Assembly (NCBI GenBank): GCA_905250115.1
Contig: CAJNOI010000031.1
Coordinates: forward strand, 467,278-531,277
Source of the DNA: Adineta steineri
Lineage: Eukaryota; Rotifera; Eurotatoria; Adinetida; Adinetidae
Length of the DNA stretch: 64,000 nucleotides
Direction of reading: 5' to 3'
Program-made: the position numbers and the translations under genes
Shown: one piece after another, positions 1 to 15,075 of the stretch
Position numbering within the stretch: position 1 is the stretch's first letter
Layout: every line of letters begins with the position of its first letter
Notes under the pieces: generated by a model
The model's database searches: none
What the model saw: the letters and a program-made list of their open reading frames with translations, nothing else
Told to the model about the DNA's origin: nothing

Positions 1-163
1 TTATCTATCTTCCATTTTTTTTGCTTCTTTGAAGCATAAATATACGTAAACGTTATCCCTCAGGAAAAAAAAGATTATTTCTTTTTACCACAAAGATATC
101 CAGTCAGAACATTTTTTATCCATATCATACCAACTACGGATAGTCGTTCTTTTATACAACAAA

Positions 164-873
164 ATGAATTCCTTGTCACTCGTTCTTTTTACTGTGGTTT
201 TGATCATAGCCTTGCACACTTTACCAACATCTAGTAAAGCTGTAAAAACAACAGCAACAACAACAACAGCATCTACACCAACAACTATCGTTGCTGCAGT
301 GGTGAAGGTTCCTGAGAAACCAAAAGTAGCCAAACCTGCTGCTAAGGTTTCAAAGAAAACAAAGGCTGCAAAGAAAAGGTATATATAATTCATTCGATAT
401 CAGAATTTATATTCAAAATATACTTCATTTTTTTTAGTAAAAAACCAAAACAAAGTCCGTGGAAAGTACCAAGTGCTGATAATAAAAAATTATTTAATGA
501 TGTAACTATGTCATAGTTTTATATTATTTATTATAGGATTTATTTTTTTATTTAGTATAAAGCTATTTTACGTGCAAAAATTACACCTCGTCAAAATATC
601 TCAGCAACATATCAATTAGAAGCAGCTAAATATGGTTCACAAACAGTTGATAAAACAATTCTACACCACTTTTTGGTAAAATAAAGAAGAAGAACAACAA
701 CCCGAAACGATATATTTGTATAATTATATTTCTAGATAAAATTGCCCGATTCAAAATATGCTCATGCAATTATTGGTACAAATAAAGATACAAAAAAACC
801 GATCGAAGTTAATGAAAATAGTGCTTCAATTCGTCGTACAATTTATGATAATCTTGCAGCAGCTGAAGCTTAA
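164..873 (+). CDS. small secreted Lys/Pro/Thr-rich protein, uncharacterised
   Basis: Four exons: 164-378, 438-501, 556-675 and 736-873, joined by GT-AG introns of 54-60 nt. The joins keep the frame and give about 178 residues ending in TAA. Residues 1-25 form a signal peptide (hydrophobic LVLFTVVLIIAL core, then SSKA). Next come a Thr-rich stretch (about 28-42) and a Lys/Pro/Ala-rich basic stretch (about 48-80), followed by a more ordinary globular part with no motif I recognise. I infer a secreted or extracellular basic protein; the KPAAK-type composition resembles histone H1 tails only superficially. An AATAAA lies at 897-902, 24 bases after the stop, a likely polyadenylation signal. Function unknown. 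Confidence 0.7.
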
Positions 874-1053
874 AGAATTACATATATATTTGCTAAAATA
901 AAAACAGTGACATTATTCTATTTTTCCCTGTTTGCGTTTTTTTTTCCTTATTTCCACATATACACATTATATTTTCTCTTTTCTTGCGTTTGACACACTC
1001 GAATTAGAATCGTCGTTGGTTCTTTTTTTTTGCGCTCTGGTTTATGTGTTCGG

Positions 1054-1078
1054 GAAGAAGAAGAAGAAGAAGAAGAAA
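1054..1078. repeat. GAA microsatellite
   Basis: About eight GAA units in the non-coding region ahead of calcineurin. Confidence 0.8.
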
Positions 1079-2248
1079 AATATAGAAATGAGCACTGTGC
1101 TTATGTAAGTAGGGAGAAAAGAACTTTTTTTCTGTGCAACAGTGCCATAAGAAAAGAATTCTGATGTTGTTATATAAAGAAAAAAAAAATTGTTAGCACA
1201 AAGATGGAAGAATCATTGGGTGATCAAAGGAAAATCGTAAGTTATTGTCAAAGAACAATAAAATGATATTCATAGAATAAATTTGAAGGTAAGATATATA
1301 TATATATATATGTTTGAAAAAAAGCGATTTTTATTTTTGATCTTTATTCGTTGGATCTCTTAACTTGACGGATCAACAAATAATGACTATAAGAGACAAA
1401 TGGCAACGGAAATCGCCAGGCAGGAAATGGATGGGAGGGCATCAGCAGATCGAGAAAACAAAAGAGAATGTATGAATGATGATGAAGATACTAGAGCTGC
1501 AAGGCAAATAAAAATGCTTAAACATGTCTTGATAATTTTTCTATTATAAACGTAGTTATTTAGTTTTTTCACAACAATCAACAATACATTTATTTATTAT
1601 TGATAATATAATATTAGAAAAAGGTCAAGATACACATTCAACTTGATTTTCTGTTTTGTTGATTAGTATAAAAATTATAAATAGCATTGGTTCTATAGAG
1701 TAAGAAAACTAAAGTCAAAGAGTAGCGTCTATATTGATCTTACGCATGTGTATGTATATCGAATTTCAACCTAGAAAAACGGAATCATCTTATTATATTT
1801 TTTTCTATTGTGTGAAAAAAATGTTAGTAAAACAAGGTGTTAATTGTTTGCGTACTAATCATATATACACTTGTGTATAGGCGATATATTTTGTTTTATG
1901 AACCTCATCATCATTATCATCATCATTTTGGATAAATCTTGAATGTTGTTAAACTATTTTCCGCCGTTGTGATCGCTTCATATACACCAGCAATAGCACA
2001 TAATCGGAACTACTTAAAACAAATTAACATTTTTTTTTCTTCTCTTTTCCTAGTCTTATTCGGCATTTTCTCTCTTCTATTCTCTATCGCGCTTTCTGGC
2101 CAAGTCGAATTCGATTAGGATCTGAACGCTGACTACATAGACTCGTTTTTTAATTTCAGCACGAACAGGCCATCCATCCTCGGAGAATAGCTCGCCGTCG
2201 CCCGTTGTCATCATTGTTGTTTCTCTTATGCTTGTCTCTTTCTCGCGA

Positions 2249-2262
2249 GCGCGCGCGCGCGC
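2249..2262. repeat. CG dinucleotide run
   Basis: Six to seven CG/GC steps in a row, part of the CpG-richest spot in the 874-5588 gap. Striking against the AT-rich background; such alternating purine-pyrimidine runs can adopt Z-DNA. Confidence 0.7.
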
Positions 2263-5200
2263 TGCTTTCTTCTTCTACTGCAATAAAAAGTGAAGCAATA
2301 GAATGCTATTGTTTTTTATTCTTATGTTCTAGCTCTAACTAGCTGACTGAATGGAATACACGCATGTGACAGTTCTATTCAGCCTTCGTTCGGTGTTGTA
2401 ATGTTACTACTTTCTACTTCTGCATCATTCATTAATTTTTTATTGATCATCCTTCTCTTAGTATTTGGCTTGTATTCTACGCGTTCTATTGTTTCTTTTT
2501 TTTTTGCTGCTTCTCCTCTCTTCTCGTCCAGCATTGTTATTCTCTCAGTTTCTTTTTCATCAATAAGGATATGGCGGTTGGGTATGCATTGCTCTTCGCA
2601 TGCACGTCCTGTTTGAGTATGTGTAGCCATTAGAATCTAATAATTGTATTCCGCTTTGAATTATGGGTCTACAGAAGTACAACGAGCAGAAAAACATAAA
2701 TGTAAACTCTATAAAAGAAACAAAAACAATCGTTTCTATAGTTCTCTCGATCTAGATTTCTTTTTTTTTTGTTGCTTCGATATTCTAGTTTGTTTTGTTT
2801 CTTATTACATATGATTACCATAGACATGTATGTACTATCGTGCTTGTGTCGTTATTTGTGAGAGATATCACTTGAAAGTCAATTTGTGAAAAAGAAAAGA
2901 GAAGATTGCATGTCTGTGATCATGAAGTGAAGGAAAGCGAGAGAGGGAGAGGGGGAGAGAGAGCGAAAGCGACAGATCGGTTTTTCTTCTTCTTCATCTT
3001 TTTTCCCATCATCTACTCGATCCGAGAATGCGACAAAATGCAAATCAAGTCACGTTCTCAGAACATTCATTGTCGAATGTAAGAACAATTGAACTAATTG
3101 TTTTTACTGAACATTTCATCATAAATCATCAATAGCAAGTATGATTTCAACTTTATTTTTCTATAAAATAGAGATATATCATGTTTTATTGTAAACCTAT
3201 AAAATATAATATCTCATAATAGACAACATAAATCGACGAATATGAAGTTTTTGTCAATAGAAAAGAAAAGATTGTCATGTCTTTCTTACATTTATTTTGT
3301 ATATATAAATATACATATTTATCCAATAGATTACAGTGACATGACAGATTAATCTTTATCTTTATTTTCATCGTTAATTCTCCTAGAAGTTTTTTTTTAT
3401 TTAAAATACAAAATATTTTTTATTATTCACATACAGAAAAACTAGTCGTATAATATTTATTCTTTCTTAAAATGTATCAATAGATGGTTTCTAATTCAAG
3501 ATTGTCTATATAAGCTTCCGTCTTCTTGTCTACTAGTAATTCATTCATTTTGACAGTAAGCTTCTTGTTGTCTGGACAAGACAAGCATTCATTACTTGTT
3601 ACTCTAGATGAAGATTTGCTATTATCTTATTCAAATGTTAAGCGAAAGCAAATATTTAGATCGTTCGTTACAATATTATCACGATCGAAGAGTTAGTTCT
3701 TTAATAATAGAGGAACTGAACATTTCATATCAGTAAAAAAAAGATGTTGACAATTTTGTACTATGAGAACGTGACAGTAGAGAATATTTATGGTTTTATG
3801 AAACCTTTTTAGTTATCAAATAGATTCTACTAGATCTTTTAATTGTAAAAGATGACTGAATAACACTTTAGAGATAGATTTTTTTTCTATATTGATTAAC
3901 TAGTTGCTTCTTTTGAATAAAATGAAGAATACCGAGACAATATATTTTTGTTTATACCTTGAGAATTGTCCATCAAGGGCTTTAAATACTGATTGGTAGC
4001 GCCATCTAAAGGGATTTATTACAATTCCCAGGGTAAAAATGTTTTTCTCTGTTATCAAATTGTTGAATTGAAAAGAATTCCATATCTTTTATTTTGTTAC
4101 ATTCTATAATAACTATCTATATATATATTTTTTTTCTTCTTCTAGTTAATCATCTGCTAATTTTGATCGATTGATTTTATTTGCTTATTTTTCTTAATTG
4201 AATGGAAATATTTTTTCCTTCAATCTTTTATACTTCATAAATCCTCTTCTATTTTGATTCTCGAATTTCTTTTTTTCACTTTCTCTGATCAATATAAATT
4301 AATTGGTCACTAGTGAATTTCTTTTTTTCGAACATTAATCGGAAATGAAACGAATTACATATATGTAGTCTCAATTCCCATGTTCATATAATTCGTTATT
4401 AAGGTTTCTTCTCTTTCTTTTTTTTCTTCTTTATAATATTAACATAGCTCTCTTGTCTAATAGAGTAGTGAGAAGAAAAGATAGATTTATTTATTGAGAG
4501 AATCGACGATCTGTGACATACATCAACACGCGTTAATCGAATCGCAAAGAATGTCGAACGCGAACAGAGAGCTTTACGTCGTGTCATTGTCAATTGAGAG
4601 AATAATCGATTTGCAAGATAACAACAACAACAACTAAAAGAGAAAAAAAAATACTGTTATTGCTTGTTTATTGTGTTTCTTTCTTTTTTTTCCATTAATA
4701 TCTAAATATTGTTGATGGGTAGGAGGAGAAGAACGATCGTTTGCGCGCTCACTCAGTACCTTATTGATGATGTGAAAAGAAAGAAAGAACGAACGAACGA
4801 AAGAAAGAAAGAAAGAAAAAAAGAATAGATGAATAAATGCAAGAGAGCAAAACGTTGGCTGTTACGACTAGCTGCCATACACACATTCATACATGCTTCT
4901 ATAACAACAACATTAGAATCGACGAGGACGCAAAAACAAATGCAAGTAGAAGAAAGAGAATGCATACGACTTCTCTTAGTTTTTCCTCTTTTAGAGCCTT
5001 CTTCTTCCTTCCTTCTTTCTTTTCCTTCTTTATCTAGCGGCAAAAAAAGCTTGATGATACATAAATTTCTTTAACTCTATTCCATCGACGTACTGCAGCA
5101 TACACACATAGCATACTATCCAAAAAAAAAAAAAGAAAAGAAGAAGAAAGAAAAGAACATCGTTTCGCGTTTGTGCAAGGAAGAAAAAGAATGAATGAAA

Positions 5201-5588
5201 GAAAGAAAGAAAAGAAAGAAAGCAGGAAATCTATTTTCATGCCCCAATGGACGATATGTGGTTCTGTCTAACTCCCTTCTCTCACTTTCTAAACGCGTGT
5301 ATGCAGGTGTCTTTATCGACAGCCTTGTTAAGACGAAGAAGGACAAATAGTAATACAATACTACATGTATAATCATCAATGACTATTATTCATTTCTTTC
5401 GTTGATTTATATTTATTTGTTGATTTTTTTTCTTCTCTATTATTCTAGATCTATTTTCTATCTATGAGGTTTTTTTGTGTCTTGTCATGCTACTTTATCA
5501 TCGGTCAATTATATTCGAAATAGAACGAAGAATATTGATGTTATTAGAAGTATAACATCATCTTTCTTCTTTTCCTAATGGATAGATC

Positions 5589-8220
<2,632 letters not shown>

Positions 8221-9061
8221 AGATAAATTATTTTTCGAAAAAAAAAAAAGAATATTTATAGTCTTCTTTTTCTATATAACATTAAAAGAATATTTTAGCG
8301 TGAATTGTTTGCATTCACTGATATAAATACGTTTAATTTGAAATTTGATCTATGGATCTTTTTTCGTTTTTTTTTCTCTCTTTTTCTTCTTTTCTTTTTT
8401 TTTTGTATAAAGTCGACTGACTATGTTTTCTGTCTATCTTTCTCTCTCTTTCTCTTTCTCTCATTTTTGTTCGCATGCGCGTGTCTAACTCTTTTCGTGA
8501 TAAAACAAAAAAAAACAAAATATATTTTATTGTCGTCTAAAGGGAAAAGATTCCGAATCACTGTCTATAAACAATATTTCTCTTCAATGTTGTCCCGCGT
8601 TTGCTTGCGTCCGCGTTGTTTGTCTCTTATCCTTTCTTATTTGCTTCATTTCTTTTTTCCACAATTATTATCATCACAAACAATAACATCGTCGCAGTTT
8701 TTCTTTTTTTCTTATTTTTGTTTATTGTGAGCTATGAAATTCCTTCTTTATTTTATTTGTGGTAAAAAAAAAATCTCCTAACACGACGACAATAACAACA
8801 AAATAATATAATGAAAAAGAATCAACCGTTTTTCTTCAATATAGTTTTAGGGTTTTAATCAAAACAAGGTAGCACACTTTTTTTCAGTCTTTCTCGTGCT
8901 TCTATAATTATTAAATACTTTCGCGGAGAAATAATCTTTTTTTCTTTCTATGAAAACACGTGGGCACATTTTACAAAAAGGTTACCTTGAAAAACATCAT
9001 ACCATACATAAGCACAAGTGAAGTAAATAAAAAAGGAAGTACTAGGTGAAAACATAATTTA
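8221..9061. other. calcineurin 3'UTR and spacer
   Basis: T-rich and CT-rich low-complexity sequence right after the calcineurin stop, probably its 3'UTR, then a spacer before the B-box gene. No coding exon seen; long frames here are homopolymer-driven. Confidence 0.5.
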
Positions 9062-10705
9062 TTGATACAAATACATAAATTCGCATCTGTGGGCTTTCAC
9101 ATGTCTGAGAAAATAAATAATCCATCATGTTGTCAATGTTGTATATCATCAATAGCAATATGTGTTACTTGTAATCGTCATTTTTGTTGGGATCATTTTG
9201 GACAACATCGTCAGACATATATAAATTATCTAGATGATTTAAATCAACCATTATCACAATGTCTCAATGAATTTGAACGTATTGAAAATAAATTACGTTC
9301 AGATATTGATCATTGGGTAAGTGAAACTATTAATGAAGTACATAAATCAGCAAATCAAGCTCGACGTACATTGGATGCTTATATAAATAGTTATCGGGCA
9401 CATTTTAATGAAGAATCTTCAAGTCTTAGACATTCAGCAGCACATCAAGATTTAGTTATAGGTCGTTTAGAAAAATTACAAATTGAGTATGAACGTTCAT
9501 TAAATGATTTACGTCTTATAAAATTTTATGATCGAGGACAAATGCTAGAAATTGAAACGAAAAATGTCATTAGGGAACAAGTTACTATTAATGATTCATT
9601 ACAAATTGCACCACAAGAATCTGATGTTTATGTTACACAAACATCACTTGGTCGTAGTCTTATTAGAGAACCTTTAGCAACAGCAACTGTAGGTAGTTTT
9701 TGGGCTATGGGTGGTTCTGATCAATATTTACTTTTACAAGAATATGAAAATAAACAATTAACACTATTTGATTCTCGTGGAAGGCGAGGTGTTTCAATGA
9801 CATGGCATTACGATGTAGTTGTAAGTTGAAAATTAGATTTTCGTTTTTATTTTGATAATTGATAACAATTCTTTTGCTATCAATAATATAGATTATATTT
9901 CTTTCTGATGGATTTTTTTTATGACATAAAAATCAATTCATATACTGACATATATGTCATTTTATTGATGAGAATATAATAGATAGTCGAGAACTTGTCG
10001 GTGATACTAACTGACACTTTTTGATAGATTAGTTTGATAATGCAATATTTTATTTTGATATAGATTCGAGATATAACTTGGTATGAAGAATCTCAACGTT
10101 TCTTTATTCTTCTTGATAAAAAATTAATTCTTTTTGATCCTGTTACAAAACATTTCGAAGATATTATTCAAGTTAAACCATATCAATCAAATGCATTTCG
10201 ACGATGTACATGTTATCACGATCGTTTATTTATTGCATATTGGGGACAAGAAAGTCTTATTGAATTAATACGAATAAAAACATGGGATACTGAACAACGT
10301 TGGTTAAGTCCAGTAACATGTCGTGCAAATGAATTAATAACATGTATTCGATTAAATTCTAATGATGAACTTGGTTTATGTATTCAAGATGAAAATAATC
10401 CACGTAATCGACAATTTCGCTTTGAAATTCGTGATCTTACACTTAATATATTGTATAAATTAACCCTTCATGTTGATTCAGGTATTTTTTCTCGTATGAT
10501 ACAATTACCGGATTTACATTGGGCTTTATTAAATGTTGATGAAAATTTTGTTTTTGTCGTTAATCGACATGGAGAATTAATTGATAAAATTGATTGGCCA
10601 CGTGGCTCGTTATCGAATATTGCTTTGATTGGTAATGATGCTATTGTTATTCGTACAATTGATAAAATTTATTTTTACGATGTAGAATTTCATACACAAC
10701 ATTAA
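9062..10705 (+). CDS. B-box zinc-finger/coiled-coil protein with C-terminal beta-rich (propeller-like) region
   Basis: Two exons, 9062-9820 and 10064-10705, give 466 residues; the intron (243 nt) is long for this window. The N-terminus has a B-box-like Cys/His cluster (about 23-50: CCQCC, then CVTCNRHFCWDHFGQHRQ), with the Cys and His spacing expected for zinc binding. A helical, probably coiled-coil part follows (about 55-165). The C-terminal 250 residues have repeated short beta-type segments with aromatic/hydrophobic alternation, as in NHL or other propellers, but no clean repeat is visible. The family is abundant in bdelloid rotifers (general knowledge). No RING domain is seen, so ubiquitin-ligase activity cannot be claimed. 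Translation may begin at Met14, nearer the zinc cluster. It lies tail-to-tail with the related gene at 11337-12668. Confidence 0.85.
9882..9990. repeat. imperfect fold-back sequence inside the B-box intron
   Basis: The arms share an ATTATATT(T)CT-like core in opposite orientation around a perfect GACATATATGTC palindrome (about 9947-9958). It accounts for much of the extra intron length. It may be a small MITE remnant; no clear target duplication seen. Confidence 0.3.
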
Positions 10706-10974
10706 TTAAAATTTTTTGTTATTTTATTTAGTTTTTAAAATGAAAATTTATATAATTTTTTTTTCATAGATTGTAAAAAAAATGATTTAATATTTCAAAT
10801 ATTATAAACTTCTATTTAATAAAAATTATTCTTTTATAAAAAAAAAGAAGTAGATAATGAAATGTCTTTCTTTTCCGGAATATGAAGTAAAAGGAACTGA
10901 CTTTATAATCATTTATTCTTTTTTTTTTCTTTGACATCATCAAATGATAAAAAAAGAATACTAGATTCTTTTTT

Positions 10975-11235
10975 ATGATCCATTCAACACATTCAAATAT
11001 GAATATAACAATACGGAGTATTTTCCTACCATTATTTGGTATTTCCTTAATGTTTTTTATGATATGTCTCTTCTGGAAAAGAATCTACCGTCATCGTCCA
11101 CCTATTCTTCCATATCAAAATTCACAAATAGCTTTTATAACTCAAACAAATTGGTCATCACAACCTACTGAACAACCACCACCTTCTTATTATTCTATAA
11201 TGAATAGTACAACAGTGTCATCATTTATTAAATAG
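10975..11235 (+). CDS. small single-pass membrane protein with a PPxY motif
   Basis: A single uninterrupted frame of 86 residues. Residues about 11-33 form one strongly hydrophobic membrane segment followed by a basic KRIYRHR stretch, which predicts a cytoplasmic C-terminus. The tail holds PPPSYY, a PPxY motif of the kind bound by WW domains of NEDD4-type ligases. No family recognised. Support is codon usage like the neighbouring genes and a plausible topology; no homologue is known to me, so it could be a chance frame. Confidence 0.5.
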   Translation: MIHSTHSNMNITIRSIFLPLFGISLMFFMICLFWKRIYRHRPPILPYQNSQIAFITQTNWSSQPTEQPPPSYYSIMNSTTVSSFIK

Positions 11236-11336
11236 TCAGTTTGTATTTTTTCTTCTTCAAATAAACCCGAAGATGCTTTATTTACTATTAAAAAAACACA
11301 TTATAAAATGCGACTTATAAATGCGAAAATTTTTCT

Positions 11337-12668
11337 TTAAACTGAATCCGTTGTCATGAATTTCTGTGGAATTGGTGATGGCGAATCATTTTGATGTTTT
11401 AATTGAATTTCTTTAATTTTCATATTATTATTTAATTTTTCTTGTTCTCGTTGAATTATTGAACCGATTGCTAATGGTAATACACGCACAGAATCATTTG
11501 TATTATGACAACTAATTAAAAATTGCCATGGAAATGGGCAAGTGCGTATATCAACAGGAAGTTTATTCTTATATGATTGACGTGAATGCCATAAATAAAG
11601 TGTTTGTTTATCACAATCAATTGTTAATTCAACAAAATCATGAACTTTCATTTCATTAAGATAACCATTAAGAACAGGCATAGATTTTCCATTGATATAA
11701 ACATTATTATATCCAGTCCATCCATGAACAGATGAATTCAAATATGCTTTCTGATCGAACGATGCATGTTTAGATATAATACCGAAAAAAATCCAATCAT
11801 TTGAAGTCATATGTTCAATACGAAAAAATAGTGTTTGTTCACCATGTGAATATTCATTAAAACCACGTATGGATGCATCATTTTTTGTTGAATCATGAAT
11901 AAAAATTTGACCATTATCGATGATTTTAACATGATTAGAATGGTAACAGAATCGATCATCTTTTCGTGATATTGAGTTTGAATTATGATCGATAGCTTTC
12001 TCTTGTTTTGTATTATGATATAGAATTTCAAATGGATTACTTGAAGAAGGCTTAATTGAAACTAAACCTGATGGATTATGTTGCTGTCGTTGTTGATGAT
12101 GATGATTTGAAGAATTTTCATGTATTCGATCAGGTTGAATTTTTATAATAGGCATAACAACAGGTTTATTACCGTGAATACGAACAGTAAATGTTGGTGT
12201 TGTAATAAATTCATGTTTAATATCACGTAATTCTGTTGCCCATTGTTTAATATTTCTTTCATCAAATGTCGAATTTTGATTTTCACTAATTTGATTTAAT
12301 TGTTCTGATAATGATTTTAATTTTTCTTTCATATCATTCATATGAATTTTTAATGCATCCGTAAGTGCACGTCGTGCTTCATTTGCTGTTTGTTGAATCT
12401 GTTTTATAGATTCTTCTTCCCACTTGTCAATAATTTTTCTTGATGGATGTGTTTTTTGCATGATTGCTAAAGTATTATTAAGTTTTTGAAGTAAATCATC
12501 ATGATCAACAGTTAACCAATCGAATTGTTCATAAAGTGTTTGTCGATGTTGATCAGCATGATTTTGACAAAATACTCTATTGCATCCATTACAATAAAAA
12601 CCAGCAGATTCTTTACATGTATTACAATATTGTCTTATTGTTTCGTTAGTCACAATTACCGTAGACAT
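11337..12668 (-). CDS. B-box zinc-finger/coiled-coil protein with SPRY-like C-terminal domain
   Basis: A single exon of 443 residues ending in TAA. B-box-type zinc ligands are C15, C18, C26, C29, C34, H37 and H41, with the HRQ that also follows the cluster in the gene at 9062-10705. Residues about 55-150 are helical and probably coiled-coil (NEARRAL here, NQARRTL in the neighbour). A polar His/Gln/Ser linker (about 185-245) leads to a C-terminal domain (about 255-410) with HxEQTLFFRIEH, NDWIFFGI and FVELTIDCDKQTLYLWH. This pattern resembles B30.2/SPRY protein-interaction domains. Role unknown; TRIM-like but without RING. Intronless, unlike its paralogue. Confidence 0.85.
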   Translation of the reverse strand: MSTVIVTNETIRQYCNTCKESAGFYCNGCNRVFCQNHADQHRQTLYEQFDWLTVDHDDLLQKLNNTLAIMQKTHPSRKIIDKWEEESIKQIQQTANEARRALTDALKIHMNDMKEKLKSLSEQLNQISENQNSTFDERNIKQWATELRDIKHEFITTPTFTVRIHGNKPVVMPIIKIQPDRIHENSSNHHHQQRQQHNPSGLVSIKPSSSNPFEILYHNTKQEKAIDHNSNSISRKDDRFCYHSNHVKIIDNGQIFIHDSTKNDASIRGFNEYSHGEQTLFFRIEHMTSNDWIFFGIISKHASFDQKAYLNSSVHGWTGYNNVYINGKSMPVLNGYLNEMKVHDFVELTIDCDKQTLYLWHSRQSYKNKLPVDIRTCPFPWQFLISCHNTNDSVRVLPLAIGSIIQREQEKLNNNMKIKEIQLKHQNDSPSPIPQKFMTTDSV

Positions 12669-14493
12669 TTCGTACTGTTATATTTGAGAACAAACTAAAA
12701 TGAAACTAACAAAGTTGTTTTAAACAGGTTGTCAGGCTGTTTTGTCTGTTCTTTTTTTCCTATAAATAAAATTGTATTGAATTAAAGAAAAAATACGATA
12801 GACAGAGGTAAGTAAAGAAAGTACATTTTATTTCTTTACAAAAAAAATTCCTAATGCACATGGATAAATCCAATATTTAACCAAATATAGTCATTCAACA
12901 GCAAAAAAGTTAACCGGTGAGACATGATATTCATACAGAATTATTCTTACCGTTTAGAAATTTGACCTTATAAGGTTAATATTGAATAGATTAACACAAA
13001 AAAAAAGAAAAACCTACTCTATTCAATAAATATATATACATAAGATGAACGCAAGGAAAAAATTTGTTAAATGAGTTACTTATAAACATGTTTTTCATAC
13101 TTTGAGAAAAAAATTATTTTTAGTAACTCAACAAAATATGAATCTTGTCAATATATTTTACATATGAAAAGTAAGTGCATCTTATAATGATACAGTCACT
13201 CTATATAATTATGTCTTTTTATGCATATCCAAACACAACATATAGATAGAGAGAGGGAGAGAAGTAACTCATTTTCATAATATGACATACGAAAAAAAAG
13301 AAGGATAATTAAAAAGATATAAAAGGGTAAAATTTATTGATCCTTATTGATAATTCTCTTCCTTAACATTCACATATTATTCATTTTATAGACTTATAGT
13401 TTTACTACGTCTTATTCACTAGTATTTATTTAGAAAATAAAAAAAATGTTAACGATATAATATCTATAGAACTACTTTCTTACGTAATACTTTTACCCTG
13501 ATTAAAATTTGTTAAATTATAACTAAAATTTCCATCATAAAAGTAGTTTGAATACTAAGGAAAGAGCAAAAAAGACTTCTCACTAATACTATGATGAATT
13601 AAATCCACTCATGAAGACTAGTTTATATAAACATGCTATCTCTCTACTCATACGTCTTAACTAGATCCTTCCGGTTTATTTTCATCTGACTATGTTTTTG
13701 CTTTTTATTGCACTTTAAGTGCTTCCGAGTATTAGAATACAACGAGCAAAAAAAAATTAAATGAATTCTTAATGATTTTCAACAAATGAATTTTATATGT
13801 AAATATTTTTTGTATACGATCGGATAGCGTCTACGTGTTCTTTTATTTTCATAAGGAAATTTTTTTTTACGATAATTTATTTTCTTAACATTTCTTTATC
13901 TGTCATATTTATTACCTTCGTTTCTTTTTTTAATGATTTTTTTTGTCATTCAATAAAAACATTTGTTATTCATGATCAAATGCCACACATTTCTCATTTG
14001 TAAAAGGTAAAAAACTACAAAATATGATTTTGAAATAACATGACACACAAACACAAATATTGCTCTCATAGAAACACAAACAAAAATACTATCGTCATTG
14101 AGACATGAGTCAATATATTCTCATGGGCCGACCCTACTGATAATAATTTAGACTATTAGATAAAAGTATTTTAGTAGAAAATAACAAAAAAAAACAACAT
14201 TGGTCGCTAATGACAAAAGAAATAGGTAGACACGAAAAGACAAATATTTATTTTTTAAACTTCTTTTTCTGTATATTGAAATAGTTTTAAATTACAAAAA
14301 AATATCTTCATTTCTAATACGTAATAAAAATCAACATAGCTTCATTTAAAATACGAATTATATTCTAACATGAGCGCATTATATCTGCAATGTAGGTTGT
14401 ATGATTAATATGGCAAGAAAACATATACTAGGCGATTATATTCAATCTTCTAACAAATATCACTACATACTTCTCACACAATAGAGTAACTCA
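12669..14493. other. non-coding spacer
   Basis: AT-rich intergenic sequence between a minus-strand and a plus-strand gene; it presumably holds both promoters. I saw no exon, RNA gene or clear repeat beyond short A/T runs. Confidence 0.5.
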
Positions 14494-15075
14494 ATGGCAC
14501 AACAAAATACAATGTCTACAAAAAAACAAACTCAACAATCATTGACGTATGCATATCTAATTTCTTTTTTTTATTTATTTAAAAATAATAAATATGTTTC
14601 AAATAGAACAAAATTACAAACTTCCTTATCCCAACCAGAACCGAAAAAACAACAAGAAACAAAATCTCGTCGTCATCTAACATTACCAACACTTTCAAAT
14701 AATAATTATTCTCAAAGTCCAGCTGAACAATATATTCTATATCGATCACAAATGTTAAATATTTCAAATGAACAACAAGATAGTTCACCTGAAACACCAT
14801 TATCTTTTACAGGAACAAATCTTAGTACAGTTCAATCTCCAATGAGTCATACCGAACGTATGGATCAATGGCATAAAAAACAAACGAATGATTTCCGTAA
14901 AAAACACAAACATCAATATGTATATGGCTCGCCCTCGTCTTCCTCGTCAAATCAAACATTTTCTACATCTATGTATTCTACACCATCTATATCTTCATCT
15001 CAAAGAGACGAGTCTTCATCATCTATTTCTACAGTTAAAAATGATAATAAACCAAAACGATTTACTGCTGTTTAA
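14494..15075 (+). CDS. uncharacterised Ser/Gln/Thr-rich, probably disordered protein
   Basis: Probably two exons, 14494-14546 and 14607-15075 (173 residues). The 60-nt segment between has a GTATGC donor, a T-rich body and an AAATAG acceptor, but it is a multiple of three with no stop. An unspliced product of 193 residues is thus also possible; it would insert a hydrophobic 20-residue stretch quite unlike the rest. The protein is polar (poly-Ser near 140-165, many Gln and Thr). A short charged block, HTERMDQWHKKQ, near residue 107 is the only non-repetitive feature. No family recognised. Confidence 0.65.
   Translation: MAQQNTMSTKKQTQQSLTYAYLISFFYLFKNNKYVSNRTKLQTSLSQPEPKKQQETKSRRHLTLPTLSNNNYSQSPAEQYILYRSQMLNISNEQQDSSPETPLSFTGTNLSTVQSPMSHTERMDQWHKKQTNDFRKKHKHQYVYGSPSSSSSNQTFSTSMYSTPSISSSQRDESSSSISTVKNDNKPKRFTAV

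Larger units (their letters stand above)
874..5588. other. 4.7-kb non-coding region upstream of calcineurin A
   Basis: No convincing coding exon seen. It alternates AT-rich stretches with purine- or pyrimidine-rich blocks that are clearly richer in G+C than other gaps (about 2.0-3.1 kb and 4.5-5.4 kb). It contains a GAA run, a short CG dinucleotide run and several GAAA/GAAC tracts (4.78-4.83 kb, 5.13-5.22 kb). Good splice-donor matches occur at 1235 (GTAAGTTATT) and 1290 (GTAAGATATA). A pyrimidine tract ending in AG lies at 5584-5585, three bases before the calcineurin start codon. A 5'-UTR exon near 1.1-1.3 kb spliced over about 4.3 kb is therefore possible. Inference only. Confidence 0.5.
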
